This document shows positions 26,187 through 37,080 of a stretch of 64,000 bases of DNA, piece by piece. Source of the stretch: Campylobacter sp. RM5004 (GTDB lineage Bacteria > Campylobacterota > Campylobacteria > Campylobacterales > Campylobacteraceae). The notes below the pieces were generated by a model, which ran no database searches, was not told the origin of the DNA, and worked only from the letters and a program-made list of their open reading frames with translations. Where the stretch lies: contig NZ_CP059599.1 in assembly GCF_022369455.1 (NCBI RefSeq), positions 1,330,409 to 1,394,408 on the forward strand, given 5' to 3'. The position numbers were made by a program, and so were the translations under genes. Positions within the stretch are counted from its first letter, which is position 1. Each line of letters starts with the position of its first letter.

Positions 26187-27189
26187 CTTCTTCGCTATCT
26201 CCAACAACAGCATAAATTTCTTTGTCTTTACCCGTATTAGGTAATACACTAATAGCTTCTAAGATTTGCTCTTCATAATTATCACCACTAAGCGCTACAA
26301 CACTCATTTCTATATTGATATCAATCTCATTATCATTAATGAAAAACGTCGTATTGTAAAATAAATCAGAAATTCTCTCACAAGCTTTCTTAGCATTTAC
26401 TATATTTGTATGCTTCATAGCCATTACAAATATTCCATCACCAAAATGTGCTACTACATCACTTCTTCTTGAAGTTTTTAATAATAACTTAGCAACATTT
26501 CTCATTAAAAGATTTTTGTCTTTTTGTAGTTCAATTGTATTTAATAAACTATCTTTAATTTTTACAAACATTAGTGATATTGAATAGCCATATTTTTTAA
26601 TATCTTCTATATCTTGAGTTATATTGCTGTATAAATATCTTTTATTAAATACTCCGAATTTATCATCAAACTCACTTTGCTCATTTACCCTATTATGGAT
26701 TTTTACAATCTCATCATAACCTTTTTTAATACTATTTAATTGTATATCAAGAGCAGTTGTAAGTTTTGCCATATCACTATCAAGTGATTTTAAGATATTT
26801 TGAATTGATAAAGAGCCAGTTGCAATACTTAAATCCCCTATTTTTTTCTTAATTAATGCTTTCATTGTAGTGATGTTTTTATAAATCGCTGCAATTGAGC
26901 CAACTAATTGCTTAATATTTGCAAAAGTTTCTTTAATATCTTGTTCAATCACTGCTATTTTATTGCTTTGATCTTCTTTTTCATAAGATATCATTTCATT
27001 AACTCTTTTTTTAAACGCCATAGGTTTAGTATCAAGCATTTTTTCAAAATATATAGCATAATTAGTAGGAGTTGGTGGAACATTATCTTCAATTAATTGT
27101 TTAATCACTTGTTGAGTAAATTTCTCAAACTCTCCACCACTAAGTTTTTGAATCTTAGGAGATTCATCATAAATTACATCTTTATTCAA
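26179..27189 (-). CDS. Degenerate GGDEF-domain protein between clpP and def
   Basis: The 336 aa have an N-terminal helical region (about 1-165) with ENDVPPTPTNYAIYFEKML and a likely coiled coil, then a GGDEF-type domain (about 170-330). The domain begins with DDKFGVFNKRYLY and has RRSDVVAHFGDGIFVMAM where active cyclases have R-x-GGDEF; here the core reads GDGIF, so diguanylate cyclase activity is doubtful and a c-di-GMP-independent or binding role is possible. It ends inside def and starts nine bases after clpP, so it is expressed with them. No membrane segment or receiver domain is seen. Confidence 0.75.
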   Translation of the reverse strand: MNKDVIYDESPKIQKLSGGEFEKFTQQVIKQLIEDNVPPTPTNYAIYFEKMLDTKPMAFKKRVNEMISYEKEDQSNKIAVIEQDIKETFANIKQLVGSIAAIYKNITTMKALIKKKIGDLSIATGSLSIQNILKSLDSDMAKLTTALDIQLNSIKKGYDEIVKIHNRVNEQSEFDDKFGVFNKRYLYSNITQDIEDIKKYGYSISLMFVKIKDSLLNTIELQKDKNLLMRNVAKLLLKTSRRSDVVAHFGDGIFVMAMKHTNIVNAKKACERISDLFYNTTFFINDNEIDINIEMSVVALSGDNYEEQILEAISVLPNTGKDKEIYAVVGDSEEDA

Positions 27190-27198
27190 AGCCCTATC

Positions 27199-27786
27199 CT
27201 ATTTAAAACTTTTTTCTAATACCTTATCTATTAATCCATATTTTAAAGCTTCATCTGAGCTCATAAAATAATCTCTTTCAGTGTCTTTTTCAATTTTAGC
27301 AAGTTTATTGCCTGTGTTTTCAGCTAATATTTTATTAAGAATTGCTTTTAATCTTAAAATTTCTTTAGCTTGTATTTCAATATCAGTTGCTTGTCCTCTC
27401 GCTCCACCTAGTGGCTGATGTATCATAATTCTTGCATTTGTTAAAGCAAATCTTTTGCCTTTAGCACCTGAGCTAAGTAAAAATGCGCCCATTGAAGCAG
27501 CCTGACCTATACAAATTGTGCTAACATCAGGTTTAATATAATTCATAGTATCAAATATACTAAATCCACTAGTAACCACACCACCTGGGCTATTTATATA
27601 TAAATAAATATCCTTATTAGCATCTTGAGCTTCAAGAAATAATAATTGAGCAACAACACTAGCTGCTACTTCATCATTTATCTCTCCACTTAAAAGAATA
27701 ATTCTATCTTTAAGTAAGCGAGAGTAGATATCATAACTTCTCTCGCCTTTGCTAGTTTTTTCAACTACATATGGAATGTAGCTCAT
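27199..27786 (-). CDS. clpP: ATP-dependent Clp protease proteolytic subunit
   Basis: Serine peptidase forming the tetradecameric barrel used with ClpX/ClpA. The 195 aa contain the catalytic triad Ser98 (GQAASMG), His123 (MIHQPLGG) and Asp172. Overlaps the tig stop by four bases; Campylobacter keeps the order tig-clpP-def. Confidence 0.97.
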   Translation of the reverse strand: MSYIPYVVEKTSKGERSYDIYSRLLKDRIILLSGEINDEVAASVVAQLLFLEAQDANKDIYLYINSPGGVVTSGFSIFDTMNYIKPDVSTICIGQAASMGAFLLSSGAKGKRFALTNARIMIHQPLGGARGQATDIEIQAKEILRLKAILNKILAENTGNKLAKIEKDTERDYFMSSDEALKYGLIDKVLEKSFK

Positions 27787-29072
27787 TTATCTTTTCCTAA
27801 AAATAAATCAGCAAATAATTTTTCTTCTACTAAGCTCATTCTAACAGCTGGTAAAGTTCCATTTTTTGTATAAGTTTCAATTAGTTGTTTTGGATCCATT
27901 CCATATCTTAAAGCTTCAAAATAAATAGCTTGTGCTACTTCTTGATCATTTACAACTACTTTTCTTAATTTTGCTAACTCATCAACAATGAAAGTTAATT
28001 TAACGCTCTTTAAAGCTTCTGCTTCATATTCTTTTCTTTTTTCTTCTAGATATTTTTCATCTTTTAATTTATCAAATTCTTCTTTACTAAAGCTTCTTGC
28101 TGCTTGATTGAATTGTAAATTAGTTTCTTGCTCTAATATATTTTGTGGAACTGCAAAATCATATTTTTCTAGCATTTTTTCAACAAATTCTTGCTTTAAT
28201 TTCTCATCAATTTGTTTAAATTTAGCTTCTGTTTCTAATTGTTCTTTAATCTTTTCATCTAAGATTGCTTCGGTTGGGTTTTCTACACCTGGTAATAATT
28301 TTTTAAGTAATTCTTCATCAATTTCAGGTAATTTTCTTCCATGAATTTCATGTAATTTTACTTTAAATACAGCTTTTTTACCAGCTAAGTGTGCCGCTTG
28401 ATAATTCTCTGGGAAAGTTACTTCTATATCTTTTTCTTCGCCAACTTTTAATTCAATCATACCATCTTCAAAACCTGGAATAAATTGATTGCTGCCGATT
28501 TCTAGCATATAATTTTCTGCTTTTCCACCTTCAAATGCAACGCCATCAACAAAGCCTTCAAAGTCAAATTTAGCATAATCACCTTTTTTAAGGATTTGCT
28601 TTTTTGTCTTTTCAAGTGGAGCGTATTGCTTTAACATTGCTTCTTTTCTAGCTTTAATGTCTTTTTCTTTAATTTCTTCTATTTTTAGCTCAGGAACTAA
28701 AGCTTCATAGCCTGTTAAGTCAATTGTTGGTCTAAATGAAATTACGAATTCAAATTCTATTCCATTTTCTTTTCTTTCAAACTTCTTAAAGCTTGGCTCA
28801 CCAATTAATTCTTTTTCTTCTTTACCTGTTTGTTTTACAGCTTCTTTATAAGCGCTTGTGATTGCTTCTTGCTCTGCATCTTTTACTAAAGAATCTTTAT
28901 ATCTTGATAATACTACATTTACAGGTACTTTACCTTTTCTAAATCCAGCAACTTGCATAGTCTTGCTAGCTTTTACAGCTATTTCTTTAATCTTTTCATC
29001 TAATAAAGATTGCTCAATAACACCGCTTACTGAGTAATTAATTTCGTTGATTTTTGTTGTACTAAGTTTCAT
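27783..29072 (-). CDS. tig: Trigger factor
   Basis: Ribosome-bound chaperone and peptidyl-prolyl isomerase for nascent chains. The 429 aa have the N-terminal ribosome-binding domain with the signature GFRKGKVP near residue 43, an FKBP-like domain (about 155-245, [11 protein letters not shown] to VKLHEI) and a long helical C-terminal domain. Divergent from folE, with a 76-bp shared upstream region. Confidence 0.96.
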   Translation of the reverse strand: MKLSTTKINEINYSVSGVIEQSLLDEKIKEIAVKASKTMQVAGFRKGKVPVNVVLSRYKDSLVKDAEQEAITSAYKEAVKQTGKEEKELIGEPSFKKFERKENGIEFEFVISFRPTIDLTGYEALVPELKIEEIKEKDIKARKEAMLKQYAPLEKTKKQILKKGDYAKFDFEGFVDGVAFEGGKAENYMLEIGSNQFIPGFEDGMIELKVGEEKDIEVTFPENYQAAHLAGKKAVFKVKLHEIHGRKLPEIDEELLKKLLPGVENPTEAILDEKIKEQLETEAKFKQIDEKLKQEFVEKMLEKYDFAVPQNILEQETNLQFNQAARSFSKEEFDKLKDEKYLEEKRKEYEAEALKSVKLTFIVDELAKLRKVVVNDQEVAQAIYFEALRYGMDPKQLIETYTKNGTLPAVRMSLVEEKLFADLFLGKDK

Positions 29073-29148
29073 TAAACTACCTTTTGTAAAATATTTCGCA
29101 CAATTCTAGCTAAAAAAATTAATCATTGGCAAAATATAAAGGTAAAGA

Positions 29149-29688
29149 ATGAAAGATTTAATTAAAGATTTATTAATAAAAATCGGAGAAAATCCAGACC
29201 GAGAAGGACTGATAAAAACCCCTGAAAGAGTTCAAAAATCTTATGAATACTTATGTAGTGGTTACCATCAAAACCCAAAAGATATTCTAAACGAAGCGAT
29301 TTTTAATACAGATAATAATGAAATGGTTTTAGTAAAAGACATTGATTTTTATAGTTTATGCGAACACCATTTATTGCCTTTTTTTGGAAAAGTTCATATC
29401 GCATATATTCCAAATGGCAAAGTCGTAGGACTTTCAAAACTTCCTAGGCTTGTAGAAGTATTTGCAAGACGCCTACAAATTCAAGAACAATTATGCGAAC
29501 AAATTAGCAATTCATTATATGAAATATTAAAACCAAAAGGTGTAGCTGTAACTATTGAAGCAGAGCATTTATGTATGCAAATGCGTGGCATTCAAAAAGT
29601 AAATTCAAAAACCATAACAAGCTCACTTAAAGGAATATTTTTAAGCGACGAAAGAACTAGGAAAGAGTTTTACTCTCTAATAAAATGA
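29149..29688 (+). CDS. folE: GTP cyclohydrolase I
   Basis: First enzyme of tetrahydrofolate synthesis, making 7,8-dihydroneopterin triphosphate from GTP. The 179 aa contain the zinc and active-site segment [19 protein letters not shown] near residue 65, [10 protein letters not shown] and the second zinc Cys in [10 protein letters not shown] near 144. Overlaps fliI by four bases. Confidence 0.96.
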   Translation: MKDLIKDLLIKIGENPDREGLIKTPERVQKSYEYLCSGYHQNPKDILNEAIFNTDNNEMVLVKDIDFYSLCEHHLLPFFGKVHIAYIPNGKVVGLSKLPRLVEVFARRLQIQEQLCEQISNSLYEILKPKGVAVTIEAEHLCMQMRGIQKVNSKTITSSLKGIFLSDERTRKEFYSLIK

Positions 29689-30980
29689 ATTTAGAAAGAT
29701 TAAAGAAAAAAATAGCACAAATTCCAAAATCTCAAAACTTTGGCTATATATATAAAATTAGTTCAATTAGCATTGAGATTAAAGGTTTAACAACTAGCGT
29801 AGGTGATTTAATAAGACTTGAAAATGAAGAAAAAACTGCTTATGCGATGGTTGTTAAGATTGAAGAATTTATAAGCTTTTTAAGCCCTTTTGATTTCGTA
29901 GAAGGCTTTAAAGTAGGCGATAAAGCTTTCATGGAAGAAGCAGGAATGAAAATCCCTTGTTCAATGGAACTACTTGGGCGTGTGGTTGATCCTTTTATGA
30001 GACCAAAAGATGGAAAAGACAAAATAAATCCTACAAAAATGATGCCTATTTTAAGAGCTCCTATTGAAGCTTTAAAGCGTGGGCTTATAAGTGAGCCTTT
30101 TCCTGTTGGGATTAAAAGTATTGATGGGCTTTTAACTTGCGGAGTTGGACAAAAACTAGGCATATTTGCTGGCTCTGGGGTTGGTAAATCAACCCTTATG
30201 GGAATGATAGTTAAAAACGCTCCTGCAGCAGTAAAAGTAGTAGCATTAATAGGCGAGCGTGGGCGTGAGATACCTGAGTTTATCCACAAAAACTTAGGCG
30301 GAAAAATGGATGATACCGTAATGATAGTAGCAACTAGCGATGATAGTGCTTTGATGCGTAAATACGGAGCATTTTGTGCTATGAGTGTTGCTGAGTTTTT
30401 TAAAGAGCAAGGAATGGATGTTCTTTTTATTATGGATAGTGTTACTCGTTTTGCTATGGCACAAAGAGAAATTGGACTTGCATTAGGTGAGCCACCAACT
30501 GCTAAAGGCTATCCACCAAGTGTTTTTAACCTACTACCACAATTAATGGAGCGTGCTGGTAAAGAAGAAGGAAAAGGAACTATAACAGCGTTTTTTACCG
30601 TGCTTGTAGATGGAGATGATATGAGTGATCCTATCGCTGATCAAAGTAGATCAATTCTTGATGGGCATATTGTTCTTGATAGAAATCTAACTGATTTTGG
30701 AATATATCCACCTATAAATATTCAAAACTCAGCAAGCAGGGTTATGGGAGATGTAGTTACGCCTGAGCATAAAAAAAATGCAGCAAAGTTTAAAAGACTT
30801 AATTCCGTGCTAAAAGAAAATGAAACCTTAATTAGAATTGGAGCTTATGTTAAAGGTAGCGATAAAGAGCTTGATTTTGCAATTTCTAAAAAAGATTATA
30901 TGAATGATTTTTTAAGACAAGGAAATGATGAAGCTTTTGCCTTTGAAGAAGTTCTTAGTATGCTTGATAAAATCAATTAG
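29685..30980 (+). CDS. fliI: Flagellar type III export ATPase
   Basis: Energises export of flagellar subunits at the base of the flagellum. The 431 aa contain Walker A GSGVGKST at 163-170, [14 protein letters not shown], Walker [17 protein letters not shown] near 250 and the GYPPSVF signature that marks FliI/SctN ATPases apart from F1-beta. Coupled to folE, as in C. jejuni. Confidence 0.96.
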   Translation: MNLERLKKKIAQIPKSQNFGYIYKISSISIEIKGLTTSVGDLIRLENEEKTAYAMVVKIEEFISFLSPFDFVEGFKVGDKAFMEEAGMKIPCSMELLGRVVDPFMRPKDGKDKINPTKMMPILRAPIEALKRGLISEPFPVGIKSIDGLLTCGVGQKLGIFAGSGVGKSTLMGMIVKNAPAAVKVVALIGERGREIPEFIHKNLGGKMDDTVMIVATSDDSALMRKYGAFCAMSVAEFFKEQGMDVLFIMDSVTRFAMAQREIGLALGEPPTAKGYPPSVFNLLPQLMERAGKEEGKGTITAFFTVLVDGDDMSDPIADQSRSILDGHIVLDRNLTDFGIYPPINIQNSASRVMGDVVTPEHKKNAAKFKRLNSVLKENETLIRIGAYVKGSDKELDFAISKKDYMNDFLRQGNDEAFAFEEVLSMLDKIN

Positions 30981-31027
30981 AATTTGAATTCGGAATTATG
31001 ATTTTAAATTCCTATTTCAAATTCTTA
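30980..31027. repeat. Dispersed repeat pair after fliI
   Basis: GAATTTGAATTCGGAATT and AAATTCCTATTTCAAATTCT in inverted orientation, one arm of the GGAATTC variant type; it lies between convergent fliI and the AI-2E family gene. Confidence 0.7.
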
Positions 31028-31060
31028 TGCGATTTTCATTATTAACAATTAATCTTAAAA

Positions 31061-32095
31061 TTAATTCTTAGCTTCCATAATCAAAACATATAATTTAACT
31101 ACTGATAAAAATAACGCCAAAATAGCAGGTCCAAGTATAACTCCCCAAAATCCAAAAGTAGAAATACCTGCAATCATCGCAAAAAATATCAAAAGCTCAT
31201 TGATATTTGCCGGAGTTTTTAATAGTTTTTCATTTATCCATTTAATTATTAAAGGCTTTATAAATGTATCTGCAATAATAGAAATTACCACAATAGAATA
31301 AAGCGCAATCACTATTGCATTAGTAGTATTTCCATGCGAGTACTCATAAAGGCTTACAGGAACCCAAAGTAAAGCCCCGCCTATTAATGGAATTAGCGAA
31401 GAAATCGCATATAAAATCCCCATTAAAAGCCCATCATATCCAAAATATACCAAAAACATTGCAAACAAACAACCTTCAAAAACTGCGGTAATAATCACAG
31501 AATAAAACACAACACTCATAACGTTTGAAACTTCACTTAAAATGTTTTCAAATTCTTTTTTTCTAAGTGGAAGTAATCTTTTAAAAAATCCTACTAGCTC
31601 TACTCCATAATAATTTGCGAAAAAATAAAAAATCACAATAAGAACTAATTCTGTAAAGAATTTAGCCCCTGATTTGGTAAAATTTGAAGCATAATTTAGA
31701 ATGTTTTTACCTAAATTGTTTAAATCAATTTCATTTAAAAATTCTTTTATTTTAGGCTCTACAAAACTAAAATCTTGCGGTAAATTAAAATCAATTGCCT
31801 TTAATTTTGTAATAGTTGTTTGAACTTGTGTTAAATCAAATTCTTTTATAGAACTTGCAAGAGAAAAGCTAGTATATCCTAAAGGAGCGAAAAACAATAA
31901 AGACATTAAAGCAGTCAAAATTATAGGTGCTAGATATTTTTTTTTAGTTTTAACAAATATTTTATGATGAAGATTTGCTGTTGCAACTGCCATTAAAACA
32001 GCTATTGCTATTGTTAATAAAAACGGACGAAATAAATATAATAAACAGCAAAACACTAATAAAACTAAGCAAGTAATAAAGACTTTTGTATTCAC
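31061..32095 (-). CDS. AI-2E family (PerM/YdiK-type) membrane protein
   Basis: The 344 aa have about seven or eight hydrophobic segments: paired helices at the N-terminus, a soluble stretch (about 70-140) and a C-terminal helical bundle with LISSLIPLIGGALLWVPV-like and GFWGVILGPAILALFLSV segments that mark the AI-2E transporter/permease family. Substrates vary widely (autoinducer, ions, unknown), so none is assigned. Overlaps the Hpt gene by four bases. Confidence 0.8.
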   Translation of the reverse strand: MNTKVFITCLVLLVFCCLLYLFRPFLLTIAIAVLMAVATANLHHKIFVKTKKKYLAPIILTALMSLLFFAPLGYTSFSLASSIKEFDLTQVQTTITKLKAIDFNLPQDFSFVEPKIKEFLNEIDLNNLGKNILNYASNFTKSGAKFFTELVLIVIFYFFANYYGVELVGFFKRLLPLRKKEFENILSEVSNVMSVVFYSVIITAVFEGCLFAMFLVYFGYDGLLMGILYAISSLIPLIGGALLWVPVSLYEYSHGNTTNAIVIALYSIVVISIIADTFIKPLIIKWINEKLLKTPANINELLIFFAMIAGISTFGFWGVILGPAILALFLSVVKLYVLIMEAKN

Positions 32096-32511
32096 TTATT
32101 TAGCCTTTCTGGTATTTTGATTATTTTAGGATTTAGTGCTGATAAATAAGAATTATTTTCATTAAAATCAATTTTATAGACAATAAATTGATCGGTTATT
32201 AATAAAAGCCAGTCAATTAATTCATCGCTTGCAGGCCCACTCATAGCTCTAGCTTCATCTAAAACATCTTCAACAATTTTGCAAATATTTACGAATTGAT
32301 TAATTTTTAAAAACCCACTAGCACTTTTCATATTGTGAAACATTCTAAATAATTCGTTAATTTTTTCAGAATATTTAACCTCATCTTCTAAAGCTATTAT
32401 AACAGGCTCTAAAGAATCGCAAAATATATTAAAATGCGTCATAAAATCATCAACAATATCAAAATCAAATTCTAATTCTAATTGTCCTAAAAGTCCTAAA
32501 TTTTTATTCAT
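32092..32511 (-). CDS. Hpt-domain-like phosphotransfer protein
   Basis: The 139-aa all-helical protein has [17 protein letters not shown] near residue 53-69, matching the Hpt pattern H-x-x-K-[GS] with His as the likely phosphoacceptor. No kinase or receiver domain is fused. It may relay phosphate in a chemotaxis or two-component pathway, but no partner is adjacent. It shares a 68-bp divergent gap with ruvB and precedes the AI-2E family gene. Confidence 0.7.
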   Translation of the reverse strand: MNKNLGLLGQLELEFDFDIVDDFMTHFNIFCDSLEPVIIALEDEVKYSEKINELFRMFHNMKSASGFLKINQFVNICKIVEDVLDEARAMSGPASDELIDWLLLITDQFIVYKIDFNENNSYLSALNPKIIKIPERLNK

Positions 32512-32536
32512 GTAATCACTCGTTTTTATATTTTGC

Positions 32537-32549
32537 TAAGATTATACAA
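32537..32549 (+). promoter_or_regulatory. Possible -10 region for ruvB
   Basis: TTTTGCTAAGATTATAC in the 68-bp hpt-ruvB gap; TAAGAT with an upstream TGC resembles an extended -10. Confidence 0.35.
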
Positions 32550-32579
32550 ATTATTTACAAACATTATTTAAGGCAAAAT

Positions 32580-33584
32580 ATGGAAAGAATAGTAGAAATT
32601 GAACAATTTAAAGATGATAGCAAATACGAAATTAGCTTAAGGCCTACTAATTTTGATGAATATGTAGGACAAGCAAAAACAAAAGAAAACTTAAAAGTAT
32701 TTATAAAATCAGCAAAATTAAGAAATGCTCCCTTAGATCATACTTTATTTTTTGGACCTGCAGGACTTGGAAAAACTACTCTAGCAAATATAATTGCAAA
32801 CGAAATGGGCGTAAATATTAAAACAACAGCGGCTCCTATGATAGAAAAAAGCGGAGATTTAGCTGCAATTCTTACAAATCTTGAAGATGGAGATATTTTA
32901 TTTATAGATGAAATTCATCGCCTAAGTCCAGCTATTGAAGAAGTTTTATATCCTGCGATGGAAGACTTTCGCTTAGATATTATTATAGGAAGTGGTCCTG
33001 CTGCTCAAACGGTTAAAATTGATTTAGCTAAGTTTTGTTTAATCGCTGCAACAACAAAAAGTGGTGGAATATCAACTCCGCTTAGAGATAGATTTGGGAT
33101 TAATTGTAGATTAGAGTTTTATACTCCTGATGAACTTGCTTTAATCATAAAAAAAGCAGCTTTAAAGCTTGATATAAGTTGCGATGATGAAGCTAGTAAA
33201 GAAATAGCTAAAAGATGTAGAAGCACTCCAAGGATTGCTCTTAGACTGCTTAAAAGAGTTAGAGATTTTGCCATTGTAAATAATGAAACAAAAATAAGCT
33301 TACAAAGAGCAAAACAAGCGCTTGAGAGCTTAGGTGTAAATGAATTAGGGCTTGATGAATGCGATTTAAATTATCTTGAGTTTTTATGTAAGGCTAAAAA
33401 AGCTGTTGGATTAAATACAATTGCAGCAGCTTTAAGCGAAGATGAAAGAACTATTGAAGATGTAATTGAGCCTTATTTGATTTCAAATAATTATATTGAA
33501 AAAAGTGCAAAAGGAAGACTAGCAACTAATAAAGCTTATTCGCTTTTAAAGCTAAGCAACTATACGCCTTCATTATTTAATTAA
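32580..33584 (+). CDS. ruvB: Holliday junction branch migration ATPase RuvB
   Basis: AAA+ motor that drives branch migration with RuvA. The 334 aa contain Walker [10 protein letters not shown] at 59-67, Walker [11 protein letters not shown] near 102, the sensor region [19 protein letters not shown] and a winged-helix C-terminus with [20 protein letters not shown]. Single-gene unit; followed by repeats. Confidence 0.97.
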   Translation: MERIVEIEQFKDDSKYEISLRPTNFDEYVGQAKTKENLKVFIKSAKLRNAPLDHTLFFGPAGLGKTTLANIIANEMGVNIKTTAAPMIEKSGDLAAILTNLEDGDILFIDEIHRLSPAIEEVLYPAMEDFRLDIIIGSGPAAQTVKIDLAKFCLIAATTKSGGISTPLRDRFGINCRLEFYTPDELALIIKKAALKLDISCDDEASKEIAKRCRSTPRIALRLLKRVRDFAIVNNETKISLQRAKQALESLGVNELGLDECDLNYLEFLCKAKKAVGLNTIAAALSEDERTIEDVIEPYLISNNYIEKSAKGRLATNKAYSLLKLSNYTPSLFN

Positions 33585-33588
33585 TCTT

Positions 33589-33710
33589 AAAGAATTTAAA
33601 TTCGGATTTTGTATTAGCAAAAAGTTAATTCGGAATTCAAATTCTAAGTAATTTTAATCAGCTTTAAAGCTTTTTTATAAAAATCAAAGAATTTGAATTC
33701 GGAATTTAAA
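33589..33710. repeat. Cluster of GGAATTC-type dispersed repeats
   Basis: Three units of the variant with the EcoRI-like centre: AAAGAATTTAAATTCGGATT, TTCGGAATTCAAATTCT and AAAGAATTTGAATTCGGAAT. Between them AGCTTTAAAGCTTTTTT (about 33661) is a small palindrome with a T-run that may terminate ruvB. Fills the convergent ruvB-lepB gap. Confidence 0.7.
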
Positions 33711-33715
33711 TTATC

Positions 33716-34567
33716 TTAATCAAGTGAATTAATATCGCTTACTTCATGATGAATATAACGCTCATCATTTTCTAATGTATCAACACTTTTAAACATTCTT
33801 TCCCAGCGAATATTATAATCTTCATCCCAGCTTAAATATACAAACCAAGGCTTTCCTTCAATATATTTATAATCTACACTTCCCCAAAATCTACTATCAT
33901 TTGAATGGTCACGATTATCGCCCATCATAAAATATTCATTGCTAGGAACTTTATAATAATATGCTTTATGAAGTCCTTTTAATTCACTAACATAAATAGG
34001 CTCCATTGCGAATTGATTTTTTGCAATATAAGCTTCAATTACTCTATCAAAATCAATTCTTTCATCATAATGAATTCCTTTTTTTGTAAATGGCTCTTTT
34101 ATATATAATTTACCTTGTAAAATCACTTGCTTATTTTCAGGATAATTTGCTCTCATATATTCATCTCCTTCATGCATTCTTACATAAAGAGTTTTGTTTG
34201 AATAAATTATCTCATCATCACCTAAGCCAACACAACGCTTAACATAATGTAATTTCGTATTATGTGGATATAAAAATACTACTATATCTCCACGCTTTGG
34301 CTTTGCATAGCTTAATAAATGTCCATCGCCTTTAAAATCAGGTAAAACAGGCACTTCTAAAAATGGTATTCTAGGAGTTGGTATTCCATAAGCGAATTTT
34401 TTTACAAATAAATGATCGCCTATTAATAATGTATTTTTCATAGAACCACTTGGAATTGTAAAAGCTTGTGCTACAAAAAATATAAAAACTAAGACAAATA
34501 TAATAGTCCCAGTCCATGAGTTCCAAAAATCAACTAATTTTTGCCATTTTGTTTTATTTTCTTTCAT
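33716..34567 (-). CDS. lepB: Signal peptidase I
   Basis: Inner-membrane serine/lysine protease that cleaves Sec and Tat signal peptides. The 283 aa have one N-terminal membrane segment (about 19-36), the catalytic IPSGSM with Ser42, the Lys110 dyad residue in HYVKRCVGLGDD, and the MGDNRDHSNDSRFWG box near 215. Overlaps the folD end by 14 bases. Confidence 0.95.
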   Translation of the reverse strand: MKENKTKWQKLVDFWNSWTGTIIFVLVFIFFVAQAFTIPSGSMKNTLLIGDHLFVKKFAYGIPTPRIPFLEVPVLPDFKGDGHLLSYAKPKRGDIVVFLYPHNTKLHYVKRCVGLGDDEIIYSNKTLYVRMHEGDEYMRANYPENKQVILQGKLYIKEPFTKKGIHYDERIDFDRVIEAYIAKNQFAMEPIYVSELKGLHKAYYYKVPSNEYFMMGDNRDHSNDSRFWGSVDYKYIEGKPWFVYLSWDEDYNIRWERMFKSVDTLENDERYIHHEVSDINSLD

Positions 34568-35399
34568 TTTTTTCCTTTTTTAATCTTGCTTCATAGGTGT
34601 TTAGCATTAAAGCATATATTGTCATAGGCCCAACACCGCCAGGAACAGGGGTAATCATACTTGCTTTATCGCTTGTTTTAATATAATCTCCTGCTATCAT
34701 TTTTCCATCAATTTTTTTAGTAATTCCTACATCAACCAAAATCGCTCCATCTTTTAAATAATCATCATTTAAAAGGTGTAAAACTCCAGTAGCACTTATT
34801 AAAATATCTGCATTTAAGGTATATTCTTTTAAATCTTTTGTGTATTTATGACATATACTAACACTTGCACCTTCGTTAATCATCATAGCAGCAAGTGGGC
34901 GTCCAACTATAATGCTATCATTTATTATGCATATATTTTTGCCTTTTAAATCAACCTTATAATGATTTAATAAAATTTTAATCCCTAAAGGAGTGCAAGC
35001 ATAAAAATAAGGCTCTTGATTAGCTAATACTAAACCTAAATTATAAGGAGTAAAGCCATCTACGTCTTTTTCTGGCTTAATTGCGTTTATAATGTTATTT
35101 TTATCAATATGATTTGGTAATGGTAATTGAACTAAAATTGCATCAATATTTTCATCTTCATTTAAAGACTTGATTAAATCTAAAAGCTCTATTTCGCTAA
35201 TGTCTGAACTTAATTTATAATCTTTACTGATAATTCCTAATTCATTACAAGCTTTTAATTTATTTCTTACATAAATACTACTTGCATAATCATCTCCTAC
35301 TAAGATTACTGCTAAGCAAGGTTTTGTATTTAATTCTTTAATTTTTGATGATAATTTTATGTATAATTCTTGGCTTAATTTTTTTCCATCTAATATCAA
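34554..35399 (-). CDS. folD: Bifunctional methylenetetrahydrofolate dehydrogenase/cyclohydrolase
   Basis: Interconverts 5,10-methylene- and 10-formyl-tetrahydrofolate. The 281 aa show the VGDDYASSIYVRNK substrate motif near 33-46 with the catalytic Lys, VQLPLP near 96, KDVDGFTP, the Rossmann segment and the C-terminal TPVPGGVGPMT. Overlaps lepB. The upstream neighbour is the divergent cytochrome gene. Confidence 0.95.
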   Translation of the reverse strand: MILDGKKLSQELYIKLSSKIKELNTKPCLAVILVGDDYASSIYVRNKLKACNELGIISKDYKLSSDISEIELLDLIKSLNEDENIDAILVQLPLPNHIDKNNIINAIKPEKDVDGFTPYNLGLVLANQEPYFYACTPLGIKILLNHYKVDLKGKNICIINDSIIVGRPLAAMMINEGASVSICHKYTKDLKEYTLNADILISATGVLHLLNDDYLKDGAILVDVGITKKIDGKMIAGDYIKTSDKASMITPVPGGVGPMTIYALMLNTYEARLKKEKNERK

Positions 35400-35459
35400 T
35401 TTGTAACCTTTATAAAAATAAAGAGTGTATTATAACCCCTAAAAACAACGGATTATAAA

Positions 35460-35813
35460 ATGAAACTAAAATTAATCTTATTAATACTTAGCGTATTTGT
35501 TTATGCAAATAGCGATTTTTTAAGTAAAGATGAATATCAATTAAGTTTATATCAAAATCCAAGAGGAATTGGCTGTGATAAATGCCATGGGCTTGATGGA
35601 AGCGAACAAGTATTTGCAACATATAAAGAAAACGGAAAAACAATAAAAGTAATAATTCCTAGTATAAAAGATATTAGTTATGAGAATTTTTATAAGGCCT
35701 TAGTTAGCAAAACAAGTTCAAAAAACATAATGCCAAACTATTATTTAACAAATGAAGAAATAAAAAATCTATACTTATATATAAAGAAAAAAGGAGAAAA
35801 AAATGACAAATAA
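35460..35813 (+). CDS. Small periplasmic c-type cytochrome
   Basis: The 117-aa protein has an N-terminal signal peptide (hydrophobic 4-16, cleavage probably after VYA) and a single haem site CDKCH (C39, C42, H43). M91 in NIMPNYYLTNEEI is the likely sixth ligand, as in small class I cytochromes c. Probably a periplasmic electron carrier. The end overlaps hemL by 11 bases, which links haem protein and tetrapyrrole synthesis. Confidence 0.85.
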   Translation: MKLKLILLILSVFVYANSDFLSKDEYQLSLYQNPRGIGCDKCHGLDGSEQVFATYKENGKTIKVIIPSIKDISYENFYKALVSKTSSKNIMPNYYLTNEEIKNLYLYIKKKGEKNDK

Positions 35814-37080
35814 AGAAGCTTTTAAAGAAGCAAAAGAACTAATAGCAGGTGGGGTAAATTCTCCCGTAAGAGCATTCAAAAGCGTTGATAATGATCCGAT
35901 ATTTATAAAAAATGCTAAAGGTGCTTATGTTTATGATATTGAAGGTAAAAAATACCTTGATTTCGTGCAAAGCTATGGACCTTGTATTTTAGGTCATGCA
36001 GATGATGATATAACCAAAGCAATATGTGATGCAGCAGCAAATGGCACAAGCTATGGAGCTCCTACTTTAGCTGAAAGCGAATTAGCAAAAAAAGTTATTT
36101 CACTATATCCTGCGATTGAAATGATTAGATTTGTAAATAGTGGAACAGAAGCAACCATGAGTGCAATCCGCCTTGCAAGAGCATTTAGTGGGCGTGATGG
36201 GATAATGAAATTTGATGGTTGTTATCATGGACATGCTGATATGCTTTTAGTAAATGCTGGAAGTGGCTTAGCTACTTTTAATACTCCAAGCTCAAGTGGT
36301 GTTAGCAAAAACGCCGTAAAAGACACCTATACAGCAAAATATAATGATATAAATAGCGTAAAAGAGCAAATCGCAGCAGCTAAACAAAACGGCAATGAAA
36401 TAGGCGTTATTATAATCGAGCCTATTGCTGGAAATATGGGCTTTGTTCCTGCTAGCAAGGAGTTTTTAATAGAGCTTAGAAAACTTTGCGATGAGCTTAA
36501 AATCGTTTTAATTTTTGATGAAGTTATGAGTGGTTTTAGAGCTGCTTTAGGTGGAGCTTTAGAGGTTTATGGTATTAAGCCTGATATGGTTTGCTTTGGT
36601 AAAGTAATCGGAGGTGGTCTTCCTGTTGGTGCGTATGCAGCTAGAAAAGAAATTATGCAATTATTAAGCCCAATAGGTGGAGTGTATCAAGCAGGAACTT
36701 TAAGTGGAAACCCACTTGCGATGGCAGCTGGAATTGCAAGTTTAAGCAAATTAAATAAAGATATTTATAAAAAATGCGATGAATGGGCAAAAGCAGCAAT
36801 TAACATAATGCTTGATGAGAGCAAAAAAGCAGGAGTTCCTTTTGTAGCAAAAAATATAGGCTCAATGTTAGGATTTTTCTTTAATGAAAAATATCCTACT
36901 AATTACGATGAAGCAAAGACTAGTGATACAGCTAAATTTTCAAGATTTCATAAAGTTATGCTTGAAAACGGCGTAAATCTAGCACCATCAACCTATGAAA
37001 CAGCCTTTATTTGCACTTCATTTGAAGATACTGAATTAGAGCTTTTCAAAAACGCATTTGTAAAGGCAATTCGTGCATAA
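35803..37080 (+). CDS. hemL: Glutamate-1-semialdehyde 2,1-aminomutase
   Basis: PLP enzyme that makes 5-aminolevulinate for haem. The 425 aa contain AGGVNSPVRAF near 15, NSGTEATMSAIRLARA near 112, and the PLP lysine K267 in CFGKVIGGGLPVGAYA. A GGAGAAAAA site precedes the ATG within the cytochrome gene's end. Confidence 0.97.
   Translation: MTNKEAFKEAKELIAGGVNSPVRAFKSVDNDPIFIKNAKGAYVYDIEGKKYLDFVQSYGPCILGHADDDITKAICDAAANGTSYGAPTLAESELAKKVISLYPAIEMIRFVNSGTEATMSAIRLARAFSGRDGIMKFDGCYHGHADMLLVNAGSGLATFNTPSSSGVSKNAVKDTYTAKYNDINSVKEQIAAAKQNGNEIGVIIIEPIAGNMGFVPASKEFLIELRKLCDELKIVLIFDEVMSGFRAALGGALEVYGIKPDMVCFGKVIGGGLPVGAYAARKEIMQLLSPIGGVYQAGTLSGNPLAMAAGIASLSKLNKDIYKKCDEWAKAAINIMLDESKKAGVPFVAKNIGSMLGFFFNEKYPTNYDEAKTSDTAKFSRFHKVMLENGVNLAPSTYETAFICTSFEDTELELFKNAFVKAIRA

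Noticed and set aside
26187-26249. Longer def start at 26249
   Set aside because: The extra residues are out of family and lie inside the upstream gene; MLEIITYP is the expected start.
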